From Chrysogorgia sp. JL179-B06 (Eukaryota; Cnidaria; Anthozoa; Scleralcyonacea; Chrysogorgiidae): a stretch of 64,000 bases of DNA. The translations under genes and the position numbers were made by a program. Below the pieces are notes generated by a model. That model saw nothing but the letters and a program-made list of their open reading frames with translations, did no database searches and was not told the origin of the DNA. The stretch is taken from positions 62,001-126,000 of the forward strand of contig JAYKKM010000224.1 of assembly GCA_035772405.1 (NCBI GenBank). Reading direction: 5' to 3'. Positions 1 through 11,164 of this stretch are shown piece by piece. How positions within the stretch are numbered: the stretch's first letter is position 1; the number at the start of each line of letters is the position of its first letter.

Positions 1-2755
1 CCAAGGGCACAGCAGTATGTATGCAGAGCTGAACTGTAGTCTGCCATGTTGGTTTGGATGTTACCTATCAACAGATAGATGTCAAATATCTTCACGTCAT
101 TTTTACCATACCATTGTAAACTTATTTTAAGTGCATTGGAATATGACTGATATGCAGAAGTAAAGTCTTCCAGAGTTTCTTCTATGCCACCTACAAACCG
201 ATAGCTTTTAGCAACCTTTGCATGATTCTGTCCATATAAATCTAATCTTACGGTAAGTGCGCGCCTGTGAGACTCAAGAGCACAAGTATTCTTTCCCATT
301 TTATATTGCAAAATTCCAATACTCTCACAGATGTCAGCCACCTTCCCACGATGTTGTTCACCAGATGACTCAAGCCTAATGTCTAGGGCACATTTGTATT
401 GATGAAGAGCTACAGCAAATTTGCGCATTTTACTGAGCGCGTTTCCTAGCAATTGATAGCTCTCAGCTGTCTTCACGTGTTTGTCACCATACAACTCTCG
501 TCTAATCACTAATGCGCGTTCGTGTGACTGAGCAGCCACATCGTTATCTCCTTTGATATAATGGTATTGACCTATTCGAAAGAACCATGTCGCCAGCCTT
601 TCCTTATCTATCGTCTGAGCGTCCGTTTCTAATTTCTTCGCTTCAGTATCTTTGTCTTCGGTCTTGTTTTTTTCAGAGTTTGCTCCTTGTTCGACAGCTG
701 TGTTAACTATGGCTTCATACATTCGCGTTGCTTCATCTGCAGGGTTTAGAAAGAACACAGCATAGTCACCAATGTAACGTAAGCTAGCTAGAGTATTGTC
801 ACAACTTTGCGTTGTTTCCAGTACTTGTCTTTGTATTTCCAGAACAATATTGTTTAACTTCATCTTCATATCAACGGATAAGTATTCTCTTGTCCACAAA
901 CTTAAAAGACTACAAACCCAGACAACTAAGGGCTTGTTTGGTGAAGTGGCATTGTTTGGTGAAGTGGCATTGTTTGGTGAAAAGGCATTAGGAAATATAT
1001 GTTCAATTTCACCAGCTTCAGTTTCATCGTCAGTTTCAATCTCTCCAATCACGAAAAGGCTCGAGTCCCCTATGTCTTGGCACATATTTAGAGCTATTTC
1101 ACAAAATCGATGTGATTTCTCAGAGTTTGGAGAGAATTTGTAATAAAGAGAAATAAGCTGAGATGTTAAAAGTTTAAGAAACCTATGGTCCGAGCTGTTG
1201 CTCAAAATGGAAATACCATTTTTTGTTAACAAGATACCTTGCTCCATTAGTCCGTTTGAAAGTGCATAAATGCCCTGGTAGCACATACATTTTGCTCCAA
1301 TACCACCTGGTAATGAATACACTTTCTCGCAATTCCCTATGTTGTCATTTCTACCCAGATTGAATATATTGCGACAACATCTGCTCACCACAATCCTGTG
1401 ATAAGAAACATCGTTTCCTTGCTCAAGAACCTTCCTTGATGCTAAATCATACAGAAATTCAATACTGTCCTGGTCTTTTAGATAGAGAGCATTCAAAAAC
1501 ATCTCAGCAGTTGATAGAATGTCAAACATCTTCTCGCACAGCTCTTCGTCTTGAAAAGCTGCACAAAAACTTAGCCAAATATAATGTTCTTCCTGGTAAA
1601 ACCTGGAAAAGGCCGCCATCGCCTTACCACTCAAGAATTGCTCATTCAATGTTTGGAACAGGAAAACATAATAATTGTAAAGCCTCATTTTTAAAGCAAG
1701 GGTAGCTTCTTTAAGTTTATCTCCGCCCTTCTCGATTGCAAATGAATGTAGAAGTGGATGCAATGAGACCCTTTTCTCAGCGCTCGTGTCTATCAACGAT
1801 TTGCTTACCAGAGAAGTTATATTTTGCCTTGCGACAGCTTTATCCCCACCAACGACAGCTATAGCTGCGTCAACATCGAAATCAGATCCATCGAATATAG
1901 AGAGAGAACTAAATACCTCCTTCTCTTGTCGAGAGAGCTGATTAAAAGAAGATTGAAACAAAACCTTCAATCTTAAATCACTTGGGTATTCGCGTTTGTC
2001 TAATAGATCTAGAACGCCTTCGGAAGACTCAAAGAAACTATGAAGACTTGACGCATGTTTAACTTCATTATTTGAAAAACACAATAACTTTATAGCTAAA
2101 GGGACATTTCCACAGATCTGTGTTATCTTCACGAGAACATCACTAGCAACAGAAGGAAGAAGCTTACGGATTAGACTTTCACAAGCATATTGGTCTAAGG
2201 GCCCTATTCTAATACTCTGACACCCATTAAGTTTCAAACTCATGAACTGCAAGCATTGTCGTGTGGTTGTTAGAAAACATACGTTTGGGCAGTGGCCTAG
2301 AATCCCTTCGATAAAATGAAGAATTTCGTCTTTGAGGGATGTTGCGCCAACAGGGTTAATACATGCAAGAAGATCATCGAGATCATCAAGAATAATTAAA
2401 ATGCGACAAGGGATTTCGTTCAATAGCTCAATAAGCTCATCAGAGAGTGCTGAGTTAACATTGAAATCTGATGTTCTTGAACGCCTGAAAAGACTTAAAA
2501 GTTTTGAAACAAAATCATGCTTTGACGTTATTCCTCGAAAGGTCGAAAAATAAACCGAATTACCTTGCGATTGGAGAGCGTGTCCAGCTGCAATAGCAGT
2601 CGACGTTTTCCCAAATCCCGGCGATCCGAAAATATTGAGCAGTCGTGCGGATCCAGAAGACAATTTGGCAATAATATTTTCACATTCGGAGACACGGCCT
2701 GTAAAATGTGGGACTAATGGTGGAAGGTACGACCTGGGAGACGAGATTGTCATTC
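1..2755 (-). CDS. NLR-like receptor, exon 2: NB-ARC ATPase plus TPR repeats (3' end outside window)
   Basis: The minus-strand frame is open from 2755 to the window edge (about 918 codons). It encodes a P-loop NTPase with Walker A GSPGFGKT near 2,610 (about residue 323 of the joined protein) and Walker B RILIILDDLDD near 2,400. A winged-helix-like middle follows (for example LHPLLHSFA). From about position 560 downward there are kinesin-light-chain-like TPRs (SHERALVIRRELYGDKH and three related units). NB-ARC/NACHT-TPR proteins act as cytosolic sensors that oligomerise through the ATPase, with TPRs as the ligand or partner side. The exon begins after a pyrimidine-rich acceptor ending TATAG (AG at 2757-2756). 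A small in-frame repeat (SPNNAT twice, then SPNK) lies at about 935-990. The ligand is unknown. The family call is firm and the gene continues left of the window. Confidence 0.85.
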
Positions 2756-3361
2756 CTATAATTAAAAGAAAACAAGTTATAGTTCGGATTTTAGTGCCCC
2801 TGTGATCACATTTTTGGTATCCCGAATTTTTACATATTTGTAAAAACATGGTGTTCTTACTTAACTTTCCAAATTTCAAGCAATTGCGGGCCTGGGAAGT
2901 CACCTTTTAAGACTGTTTTTATAGGAAATTATACGGCCGCCATTACTCGAACATGTTCCAGACGCTTAGGTTGCGATTATTAGAGAAAGTGACGTCAAAG
3001 ACTCGACACGTGGCTAGTTGGAATGCGTACTATAACTACCTTTCTAACATTCGGGGTCAATATCCCAGATCCCTAATCTCCACAGTTCGAGTCAACATCA
3101 CGCAACATTTGCATTCATTTGGCCACACAGACCAACACCATCCAACAAAGTTGACATCAACAATGTTGAGTTTGGCTGCATGAGGGCGTAATATATATGG
3201 TCTCTAATATCGAAGGTAATTGGGTCTTTATGTACGGGAATATATACATGTATATTGCTTGCATGCCATATGGAAATTACCATTTAGTTTAAAAATACTG
3301 CATAAACACTAACATGTGCCCAAGGTAACAAGGGTTGAATCAGTTGAACATGCGCTCTTAC
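2756..3361 (-). other. Phase-1 intron of the HEPN/NB-ARC/TPR gene
   Basis: The donor on the minus strand reads ATCTG|GTAAGA (exon ends at 3362). The acceptor is TTTTCTTTTAATTATAG|GA (exon resumes at 2755). Exon 1 leaves one base (G) of a codon and exon 2 supplies GA, so the frame is kept exactly. The intron is 606 bp. I see no other gene in it. Confidence 0.8.
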
Positions 3362-4199
3362 CAGATATGCTGCAATTGTCTTCATCTTGCGTTAAATCAC
3401 TTCGGATTTTTACCAACTTAAACTTTTCCTGGATCATGGAAGTAGTTTTGCTTAACTCCTGCACTTCCTGCTTAACGTCGATCATTTCGTGCTTAACGTC
3501 GATCATTTCCTGCTTAACATCAATGAGTCGATCGTCTATGGCTTCAGCGCGCTCAGTGAAGTCACAGACTTTCGCCTTTAACTCATTAACTTTACTTGTA
3601 GGGAAATCTTCCTCTGCTAGGTTACCAATATCGTCGATAGAAGCTGAGTTCACTTTAGCCACGGCAAATGCATCCTTTGTTAACTTCATATACTGATCAA
3701 ATGTGGTTTTGTCGAGTTTAGATTCGGCTGAGTGACAGAAGGCGTTTCTGAGGAGTCTCAGTTGATCAATTGCCAATGCAAGGGTTTCATTTTGATCCCC
3801 ACTAGCACTGTTAACCGATGAGTGGAATGATCCCGATGCTGGTTTCGTTTTCCTCAAGTACATCACATCAAGTGTCTTCTTCCCTTTGCTGCCAGTTAAA
3901 GCAAACGTCTGAGCATAAATAGTTGCTTGAAAAAGTGCAGTACAGTCCCATTCTTGAAAGGACTTAGAAAATGCTATTTTAGTACAACCACCCTCGAATG
4001 ATTGAAATATGTTTCGGACAACAACAGAATCATCCCAACGTTGCCTGCAAGTTGAAGCAATTTTGTTGTCCCACATGGATGTGAATATTTCACGGAGAGC
4101 CTTGGCGAATTCATTCAGGACAATACAAGCAAACTTAAAGAAGTTTAATTCTTCAAGGGAAAACAGTTTTCCTGCCATTGCTTTAAAAATACAAACCAA
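3362..4199 (-). CDS. NLR-like receptor, exon 1: DZIP3-type HEPN domain and coiled coil
   Basis: This exon gives 279 codons plus one base. The start is either the ATG at 4199 or the second ATG at 4178 (MAGKLFSLEEL), which looks like the usual family start. Residues about 15-190 resemble the DZIP3/hRUL138-like HEPN domain of invertebrate receptors: a helical N-terminus, then RLLRNAFCHS, which fits the HEPN R-x4-H motif. Residues about 210-265 form a coiled coil with a threefold repeat (IDVKQEM, IDVKHEM, IDVKQEV). HEPN domains of this kind sit at the N-terminus of NACHT/NB-ARC proteins, as either an RNase-like or a death-fold-like effector. The frame runs on to a stop at 3309 without splicing, which would give a short 296-residue protein; the good donor at 3361 argues for splicing to exon 2. 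Which activity HEPN has here is not shown. Confidence 0.8.
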
Positions 4200-4364
4200 C
4201 GTTTTGTTCTTCCGTCGATGTAAGGCTGCTTATTTCATACTAAAAAAGAAGAAACAGAAGTGGTTGAGAAAAATTTCGAGTTTCAATATATATAATATAG
4301 GGAGGTTAAGCTTGACTTACGATACCATTACTAATATTCTACACTTAGCTTTCGCTTCCATTTA

Positions 4365-4570
4365 GGGGCTGTTTACATGAATCCGGATTCAGATTCATTC
4401 TGGATTGAACTTATACGGGTTCTGTTAAAATCCCTCTAGGTGTTTACATGAATCCGGAATGAGATGCAGCTAAATCCGGATTGAGTTCATTCCGGTTCTC
4501 ATCCGGATTGAGTTCATTCCGGTTCTCATCCGGATTGAGCTTCATTCCGGATTGAGGTTCATGAAGTTGT
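4365..4570 (+). mobile_element. MITE-end fragment with CCGGATT tandem subrepeats
   Basis: It begins GGGGCTGTTTACATGAATCC after TTA. This resembles the termini of the complete MITE at 25,301 (GGGGCTGTTTATATG). Within it ATCCGGATTGAG/TTCATTCCGG units repeat and invert. No matching right terminus was found, so it is truncated or rearranged. Confidence 0.5.
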
Positions 4571-4689
4571 CACATGGTCAAAAAGACGCAAAAGTTGCAT
4601 TATATATGTCCTGGGAACTACAAGGAATGGTCACAAAGCATTCCTTCGAAGGCTTCGAAACAAAATGGAGCCAAATTCGTCGAAGAAGA

Positions 4690-4965
4690 ACCGAATTTCT
4701 ATAACGTGAACGTTCACGCCACTTTTTGATTTGAAGACACAGGTTCAAATCCTGGGTCGGACCTACACTCAAGGTCTTAAAAATAATTGAGGAGAAAATG
4801 CTGCCTTTGCAATAATATCAGCAAATGGTAAGACTTTCAGGTCTTCTCGGATAACGACCTAAAATCGTAGGCCCTCGGAACCCCTATAATTGGGCTTTTA
4901 GCCTGTTTGGGTTATTCCGTTCACCTAAGAGTGATAAAATCTAATAAACTAAACTAAACTCTATC
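4690..4965 (+). mobile_element. tRNA-derived SINE-like repeat
   Basis: It contains a pol III box B-like GGTTCAAATCC at 4,742-4,752, followed by a body without coding potential and a short A-rich tail (AATAAACTAAACTAAACT) near 4,950. Box A is not clear. The class is inferred from box B and the tail. Confidence 0.5.
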
Positions 4966-4974
4966 GTCAAGTCT

Positions 4975-5895
4975 GAGTTCCTAAGCCCATCCATACATGT
5001 CCAATACTACCGCATTCTACGAATCGACACGAATGGTTAACACGTCGTAAAGTCATACGGCTTTACAGGTCGTCTCGAATGGTTAGCAACTCGTTAACTC
5101 ATACGGCTTTACCGATCATCATGAATGGTGAACAAGTCAATAACTCATGACTTCACAGGTCGTCACGAATGGTAAAGAAGTTAGTTACAGGTCGTAAACA
5201 AACGTGTTCAATACTCGTCAATAAGGCATTAGGTTACTATTGATTTACCACGCTGTTCCCAGTGCCATCCTGATGCCACTACATGAAGCCTACAAATATC
5301 ACTACGACCCGTACGGGTCGTTCGATTGTAGTGTTGCTTCGTTTTTTAAAACTACCCGAATATAATCTCGATCTGTATCGCTTGAAATCGCTGAATGACA
5401 ATTAAGTTAAATGCGATTAAATCCACTCAATATACTGTATGTGTATGTAAATCATGTGCAGTGTTGCCTCGTTCTTTAAAAACCCCAATCTCTGTATCAC
5501 TTGAAATCGCTGTTAATGTGATTAAATCCACTCAATAATATGTGTAACACTACGGTAAAACCCCATAGTCATATCTTCACAATCAACTTTACTCACATTA
5601 ACTGTGATATAATTTATATGTTGTTTGTCTCGTTCTAAGGTAAAACACCGTAGTCATATATCGTCACAATCAACTTTATTCACATTAACTGTGATATAAT
5701 GTTGTTGCCTCGTTCTACGGTAAAACCCCATAGTCATATCTTCACAATCAACTTTATTCACATTGACTGTGATATAATATGTTGTTGCCTCGTTCTACAT
5801 TGTAGTAAAATTCCGTAGCCATATCTTCACAATCAACTTTATTCACATTCACTGTGATATAATGTTGTTTGACGCGTTCTACGGTAAAACCCTGT
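4975..5895. repeat. Tandem repeats of about 65-120 bp in three related blocks
   Basis: The first block (about 4,975-5,215) repeats CATACGGCTTTAC...GGTCGTC...AATGGT. The second (about 5,326-5,545) repeats TCGCTTGAAATCGCT...GCGATTAAATCCACTCAAT. The third has at least four units of about 80-90 bp starting near 5,550, 5,637, 5,717 and 5,798, each with CACAATCAACTTTATTCAC and ACTGTGATATAAT. No coding content. Confidence 0.75.
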
Positions 5896-6479
5896 ATAGT
5901 GTATTGCTTCGATCGTTCTATGCAAGTAACAGCAATTGCCTGGTTCTATAAAGATCACAAATAACTTATTATGTCAACTTATATCCGACTGTATCGCTTC
6001 GGTCCTACTAAACACCGTCCGCGAACGTCCGCGAACATGGGAGCTCGCTGAACTCCACGAAAAGGCCAAAAAAGAGCGCGCGTAGAATTGTAATGTTTAT
6101 TCGCATGTTAAAGGAATGTTTATTCGCATGTCCAGCTAATGTTTTGCACGCTCACACGCTTGCTCGCGACCATTTTCTCAGCAACCTTTTGATGAGAATA
6201 ATCTTTAATGAGGATACCAACTTCACCCGAGGGTGATTTACAGAAGGGTCCTACCATAAGACTAACATAGATAAATTCATTAACAGCTAATAAACTATTA
6301 AAATACAAGAAACAAACTTAGATAATGTATACATAGATAGTAAGTAATGTACTTAAACATCCCCCATAGTATATGAACATCCCCCAGATAGTAAGTAATG
6401 TACTTAAACAACCCCAACATTTAATTGACCACTTATAACAGAGCTACTGTATTCTCCTTCAGAATCTCATGCTTATCCT
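5896..6479. other. No recognisable gene
   Basis: AT-rich sequence with a short duplicated segment (AACATCCCCCA and AGATAGTAAGTAATGTACTTAAACA repeated near 6,340-6,410). Nothing else could be supported. Confidence 0.5.
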
Positions 6480-7870
6480 TAAGCCTTTTTTTGCAACATT
6501 CGCAACCTTGAAAAACTATCTGTGTAGCTGCTAGAGAAGGCTGGTGTCCTACACATTCCAAGGAAGTTTAACCGTATACCGCTCACCGTTAAATGAAATA
6601 TTATCAGGAAACACATCTTGCACTCCACCTCCCTCCTTAATGTCCAATGTCTGAAGATCCCAAAGTTGCTTGAAATTCTCATCCAACTTCCCACAACAAT
6701 TCTCCACAATTAAGTTCACTTGAGTCTGCGATTCTGTTACAGGCTCAACCGCACACTGTCTCAACACCATCTCCACCACCAACAGGCATTACATCCGACT
6801 CTACCACATTCTTGAGTCCCCTTCCTTATGAGCTATTCCCAAACGTATATATACGTTTATATATACGTATATATATACATATATCCATCCACTCTCACCT
6901 TACAACCTTTGCCCCAATTTTTCAATTGCCTTTGTCGTCACAAACGTCCGATGACTTCCCGTATAAAACAGTACTCTCACTCTCAATACTCTACTACCTT
7001 TTACTAGGGCTTGGGCAGTTTGGAGAACCACTCTCCCCCACTTCCCGTGTACATAATGTACTATTTTGGGTGACCGTATAGTAACATTCAATTTCACCCT
7101 CGTTGCTGCACATGCCCACGCGTCCTACCCACGCGTCTCCACGCGTCCCCAAAACACCCTGTGAGCCCAATACAAGCGAATTAGTATATTACATTATTAC
7201 TATATATAAAAGCGCAAGAAGCCTCTGCGGAGGAGAATGGCACCTACACTTGGCTCCGCACATAGTGACACATGATGTCTATCATAATTATACACTTCAT
7301 ATGACCTCTTCATAAACAAATAAAACATCAACCAAATTTTCTTTGATCTTCTCACATTCTTCGGCGTTATGCTTCCCAAGGCAAAAGGGACATATGTCAT
7401 CATCTTTTGTCGTCAACAGCGCGTTTGCGGTCGACGATCCGGTTACATTTCGCGGTCGTCTTTTCTCTTCCTTGTCACTGGCGCACTTTGGTGTGCTTCT
7501 CGAAGCTCCACTTCCTGTAATAAGGCCTCCTAGAATTGATCAAACATAGACCATTCCAGGTGATTCTGTCCTCTTGTCATCGTTAATCGCAATGTTTGGG
7601 TAGTTTATCGAGTAGCGCAGGAACAACAATGCTCGAATAAGTTGTTCCTTCTACGCCGAGTGCCTTTAGACCCTGGCTGTGCTGTGTTCCGGTCTGGTTG
7701 CAGAATGTCCTTAGGCTTAGACGAGTTGTTTCTTTGTCGCTGTAAACTGGCTCGACATTCATCAGTTCATTTATGTGCGTTCTCTGGAACGCAGAATCTT
7801 TCCCGTATAGTCTCTTTGTAGTTAACCGGCGTACCGCTGTCAGCGTGAACCCAGCGATTGCCGTTGCTGC
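6480..7870 (-). pseudogene. Decayed BEL/Pao LTR retrotransposon (gag, protease, start of RT)
   Basis: On the minus strand the order is gag, protease, RT, as in BEL/Pao polyproteins. Pieces are a gag core near 7,860-7,590 (NYKETIRERF, HINELMNVEPVYSD, TTYSSIVVPALLDKLP), a CCHC knuckle at about 7,395-7,345 (CPFCLGKHNAEEC), and a retropepsin-like segment at 7,097-6,900 (VRVLFYTGSHRTFV). Last comes the pre-RT segment at 6,782-6,549 (FWDLQTLDIKE-like, NISFNGERYTVKLPW). Frames are broken between the pieces. The protease active site, normally D-T/S-G, reads YTG, so it would be dead. No LTRs were found. The element stops near 6,480, before the RT catalytic core. Confidence 0.75.
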
Positions 7871-7885
7871 TGATCACGCAAATAA

Positions 7886-8062
7886 GGCCGGGTTTAGACG
7901 TCGAAGTTCTGATTTTATTCGACGCGTCGCATTTAATTCGACGCTGTCGAATTATGCGACGCTGTCGAATTATGCGACGAGCCCCGTCGCATAATTCGAC
8001 GGAAATGCGACGTTGATTTAGACGTCGAATTAAGTTCCGTCGCATTTAATGCGTCGCATAAA
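7886..8062. repeat. Palindromic MITE-like repeat rich in TCGAATTATGCGAC
   Basis: The exact 15-bp inverted repeat GTCGAATTATGCGAC (7,964-7,978 and 7,986-8,000) surrounds a 7-bp spacer. The motif TTTAGACGTCGAA occurs on both sides (near 7,893 and 8,018), and GTCGCATTTAAT/GTCGCATAA subrepeats fill the rest. It sits beside the 5' end of the BEL/Pao remnant, which it may interrupt. Confidence 0.65.
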
Positions 8063-8218
8063 ATGCATAAATTAGTACAATTCATTTTTCTATCCCTCAT
8101 TATCCTATAAAACCACATTTTATGCTGCGTGGCGTGCTTTGTGGGATCCACGAACGTCATTTTCAATGTGGATTATTAAAGTAGTGTGCTGCAGAGACAG
8201 TGTAGAAATACAAATCGA

Positions 8219-8418
8219 GAGATAGAAAGTCAATGTACTGCCAAATAACGGAATACGTTCATGTATGGTCTAACGTTTCCAGCGTGAAGACCCTTCGTCA
8301 GAGAAGGGCATTCGTAGCCTTGGCGAGCCTCGGTCCTTCGCTCGAAATGTTAGATCATATATATACGTATTCCGTTATCGTTATTGGGTATTTGGCCGTA
8401 CACCGATCTTTCTATCTC
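8219..8418. mobile_element. About 200-bp foldback element with hammerhead-like core
   Basis: The left arm GAGATAGAAAG...GCCAAATAACGGAATACG (8,219-8,257) is the imperfect inverse of the right arm (8,365-8,418). The centre carries, on the minus strand, CTGACGA, a possible stem, then GAAACGTT (8,301 to 8,272). A second similar motif follows on the plus strand. This resembles the ends of Penelope-like elements. Non-coding. Confidence 0.55.
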
Positions 8419-9394
8419 ATGACTTGTTACTGATGTACGTGCTTATAAGACAAAATATAGTTGTATTCGTTGTGGCGTTCCGTTTGTAAAGCAAACAAAA
8501 GCGTTGCAAAAATATACGGTAATGTTGCGGCGTTAAGCCTAGGTAGACCATAATCGGTGAAGGTTATCAGAATCAGTCAGACTGGAGCATGAAAACCCAG
8601 AAGCAGCGATGCTGTTACGTTCATTTGATACCGCCGGTTGATTAATTTGACTCGTTTGGCTTTGGGACAGACCATGGTCGGTGCTAACTTGGCTTGTTGG
8701 TCCTACTGTACCATTGTGTTCATTTCAAGACATTGAAGAAGACATGAAGTATTCTTCTGTTGAGCGTCCGGCGCGAGCGTTAATTGTCCACACAGCTCAT
8801 GCCAAATTTTTGCCGGTTTTAAACTTCGCAGCATCTTTTGTCTCGTCGTCGCCAATAGCAACTTCTGACTTTTCTTCATTCGAACCAAGTATATCAAGTA
8901 TATTATGTTCGTCAATGCGTTCAGGACACTCTTCTTATCTTCGAAAGGGTTATTTGGATATGACGCAACTCGTTTTCGATTTGTTCATTTCGCATTTATT
9001 TGACTTGAGCGATACACGTCAAGCTCGGCGATCAATTTGTTACTGACATGAATGAATGAATGACTTTATTTAAGTGTCAATGTATTTAGCTCTATCGGCA
9101 ACTAATTGGGGACACTATTTATATAAGTTTTTAAACTAAAATAGAATTTACATAGGCCTGTCATAGGACATGTCATAGAACCTGACAATTTACCCCCACA
9201 CGTATTCGTCTATTCTTGACGATATCACCCATCACTGAACTTTCCGATTCGAAGGACCACACCCGTAGCCGTGCAAGAGTAATATTGAATAATGAAAGGC
9301 CGTCCCAATTTTTTTGCACAGAGAATCAACTAACGCTGTCAGAAAGCTTTTACGGCCCTTAACACCCCAAGTGGTAGAACAACCAACCCCATCG
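8419..9394. other. No supported gene
   Basis: A 121-codon open frame at 8,681-9,046 has no recognisable motif and an antisense open frame, so I do not call it a gene. The rest is AT-rich single-copy-looking sequence. Confidence 0.4.
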
Positions 9395-9665
9395 ACAGCA
9401 TGGCAGAACAAGTGCGGTTTTACCAAGAGTTATATACGGAATGTCTTGGGGATACGTCCTCCAAGATCAGCTGTTAGACTCGATTAAGCGCAAACTCTCA
9501 GAAGAGATGTTATCCTGTGAATAATTTTTGTCAGATTCGCAAAAATGTTTGTCAAACCCTGGTTTGGATGGTTTCCCCAAAGAGTTTTATACGACGTTTT
9601 GGTCCACTCTTAAAGACAATTTTGTCGAAATGGATAATTATTGCCTTAACTCTTTCCTGACCGGC
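9395..9665 (+). pseudogene. L1-like non-LTR retrotransposon fragment (pre-RT region)
   Basis: Broken plus-strand frames read FYQELYTE near 9,420 and then NPGLDGFPKEFYTTFWSTLK at about 9,550-9,610. These match the conserved L1-type block just before the RT palm (spacer, DGxPxEFYxxFW). Stops and frameshifts occur, and both ends are truncated. The family is inferred from this motif only. Confidence 0.55.
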
Positions 9666-9833
9666 CCAGTCAAAATGGGTCGTAGAAGACCCGCAAAGTC
9701 GTCAATCGAAAAACACGGCACACGGTAACAAGATTAAAAATTAAAATTCGACAAGTGCCAGGAACATGAGATTCACGCACACGCCAAGTTTGATTTGATT
9801 TCATAAACAACTCTGCGATTGGTGGCATTTTGA
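9646..9833. repeat. Dispersed repeat R2, copy 1
   Basis: The segment from TTAACTCTTTCCTGACCGG to GGTGGCATTTTGA matches 28,748-28,901 with scattered substitutions and small gaps. No coding content. Its left edge abuts the L1-like fragment. Confidence 0.75.
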
Positions 9834-9957
9834 GTTTTCAAGATGCTACGCGGGCGTGCAAGATGGCCTTTTCTAAAAATATGTAAATTTTTCAACCTGA
9901 TTTATGATAATTAATGCTAATTTATATTAACATAATGGGAAATTCGGGAAATTTAAA

Positions 9958-10212
9958 AGCACAAGTAAAAGCCGGTTTATTGGGCTTTCAGAAAACGTAT
10001 AGCTTTCGCAACAGTTATGGTTATTTCAAGAGATATCAATAGAACAAAGAGGTGGTTCAATTTTGGATGTTTTTCAGCCTGTCAGGAAAGAAAAAGAAAA
10101 AGCGTGGAAGAAAAAGCAGTTTATTATCTGTCATATAAAAGCCGGTTTATTGGGCTTTCAGAAAACGTATAGCTTTCGCAACAGTTATCATGGTTATTTC
10201 AAGAGATATCAT
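9958..10212 (+). repeat. Direct repeat pair of about 80 bp
   Basis: AAAAGCCGGTTTATTGGGCT and the following bases through AAGAGATATCA occur at about 9,966-10,040 and 10,137-10,210, nearly identical. The second copy has a 3-bp insertion (ATC). Confidence 0.8.
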
Positions 10213-11164
10213 TCCACATTCGGTTTATGTGGGTGAGAATGCCCAATATTGTTGAGTTGTCGGAAATACTCCCAATTTCACAGAATGTTTTATTACGTTT
10301 ATTCCTAATAATATAAACTCACACCACAATCACACAGCTTTTCTCTCAATAATACTTGACATGTTGACCTAGATCACATCACTAACTTATTAAAGTATCT
10401 AGGTTGCATACCAATATTCATGCTCGGTTATCTGGGGCTCTGCTCTTTTTCTCCAAATTGTTTTTTTTGTTACAAATTGGCCTTATTACTATCACCCTAT
10501 TGCTATTAAATGCTTGTTGCCTTGTTTATATGGTTTGTTAAAGTGCTATAGTGCCTTGCTGTTGCACGTCATTGTTACCTTATTCTTGCTGTGGTGTGCT
10601 ATTTGCATTTGTGTGACTTATTACCTTTGCTACCTTAAATATTGATCTACTTCACTTTGATCGATGATAACTTACTTATTAACCTATTACTGCATGTGCT
10701 GTATATATATATATATATGTTTTTGTTTGTCCTTTTTAGAATGCTTATTACCATTACTCTATTAATGCTATGTTGTGCTACTTGCATCTGTGGTGCTGGT
10801 TACTTTATTAATGCACGCTGTATGGTTTTCTCCAAAGTGCTTATTGCCTTTACCATTGTTACCATTACATATATTAATGCCATATCATTGTTACCATTAC
10901 ATATATTAATGCCATATTACGTACATATATTAATACAATATTATTATTCATTCAGACTCGCCCATCTCCTGCAGCAAGTCACCAATTGGACTACTTTGCC
11001 ATTATCCAGTCCTCCCCATCAGCTTCCTCCTTCAGTCACTGCATGTTTTGGGGCAAAAGGATGCAAGTTTCTTGGTTTCTCTTGGTACAGGTATTCATGA
11101 TTTACGGTCTCTGATTCTCAATTGAACTGGCTGTATGTGTTGTTGAACTCATTGCTGCGGGCAA
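10213..11164. other. AT-rich sequence without a supported gene
   Basis: Contains a short tandem duplication (TTACCATTACATATATTAATGC, twice, near 10,855-10,915) and a short (AT)n. The 152-codon open frame at 10,642 is low-complexity and hydrophobic by composition and is not accepted. Confidence 0.5.

Noticed and set aside
3098..3283. Small ORFs on both strands inside the receptor intron
   Set aside because: They lie wholly within a well-supported intron and show no motif.
8681..9046. 121-codon plus-strand ORF as a host gene
   Set aside because: No motif, an antisense open frame in the same place, and no splice or promoter evidence.
10642..11100. 152-codon hydrophobic ORF as a membrane protein
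   Set aside because: Its hydrophobicity comes from T-rich low-complexity sequence with an internal tandem duplication and an (AT)n.
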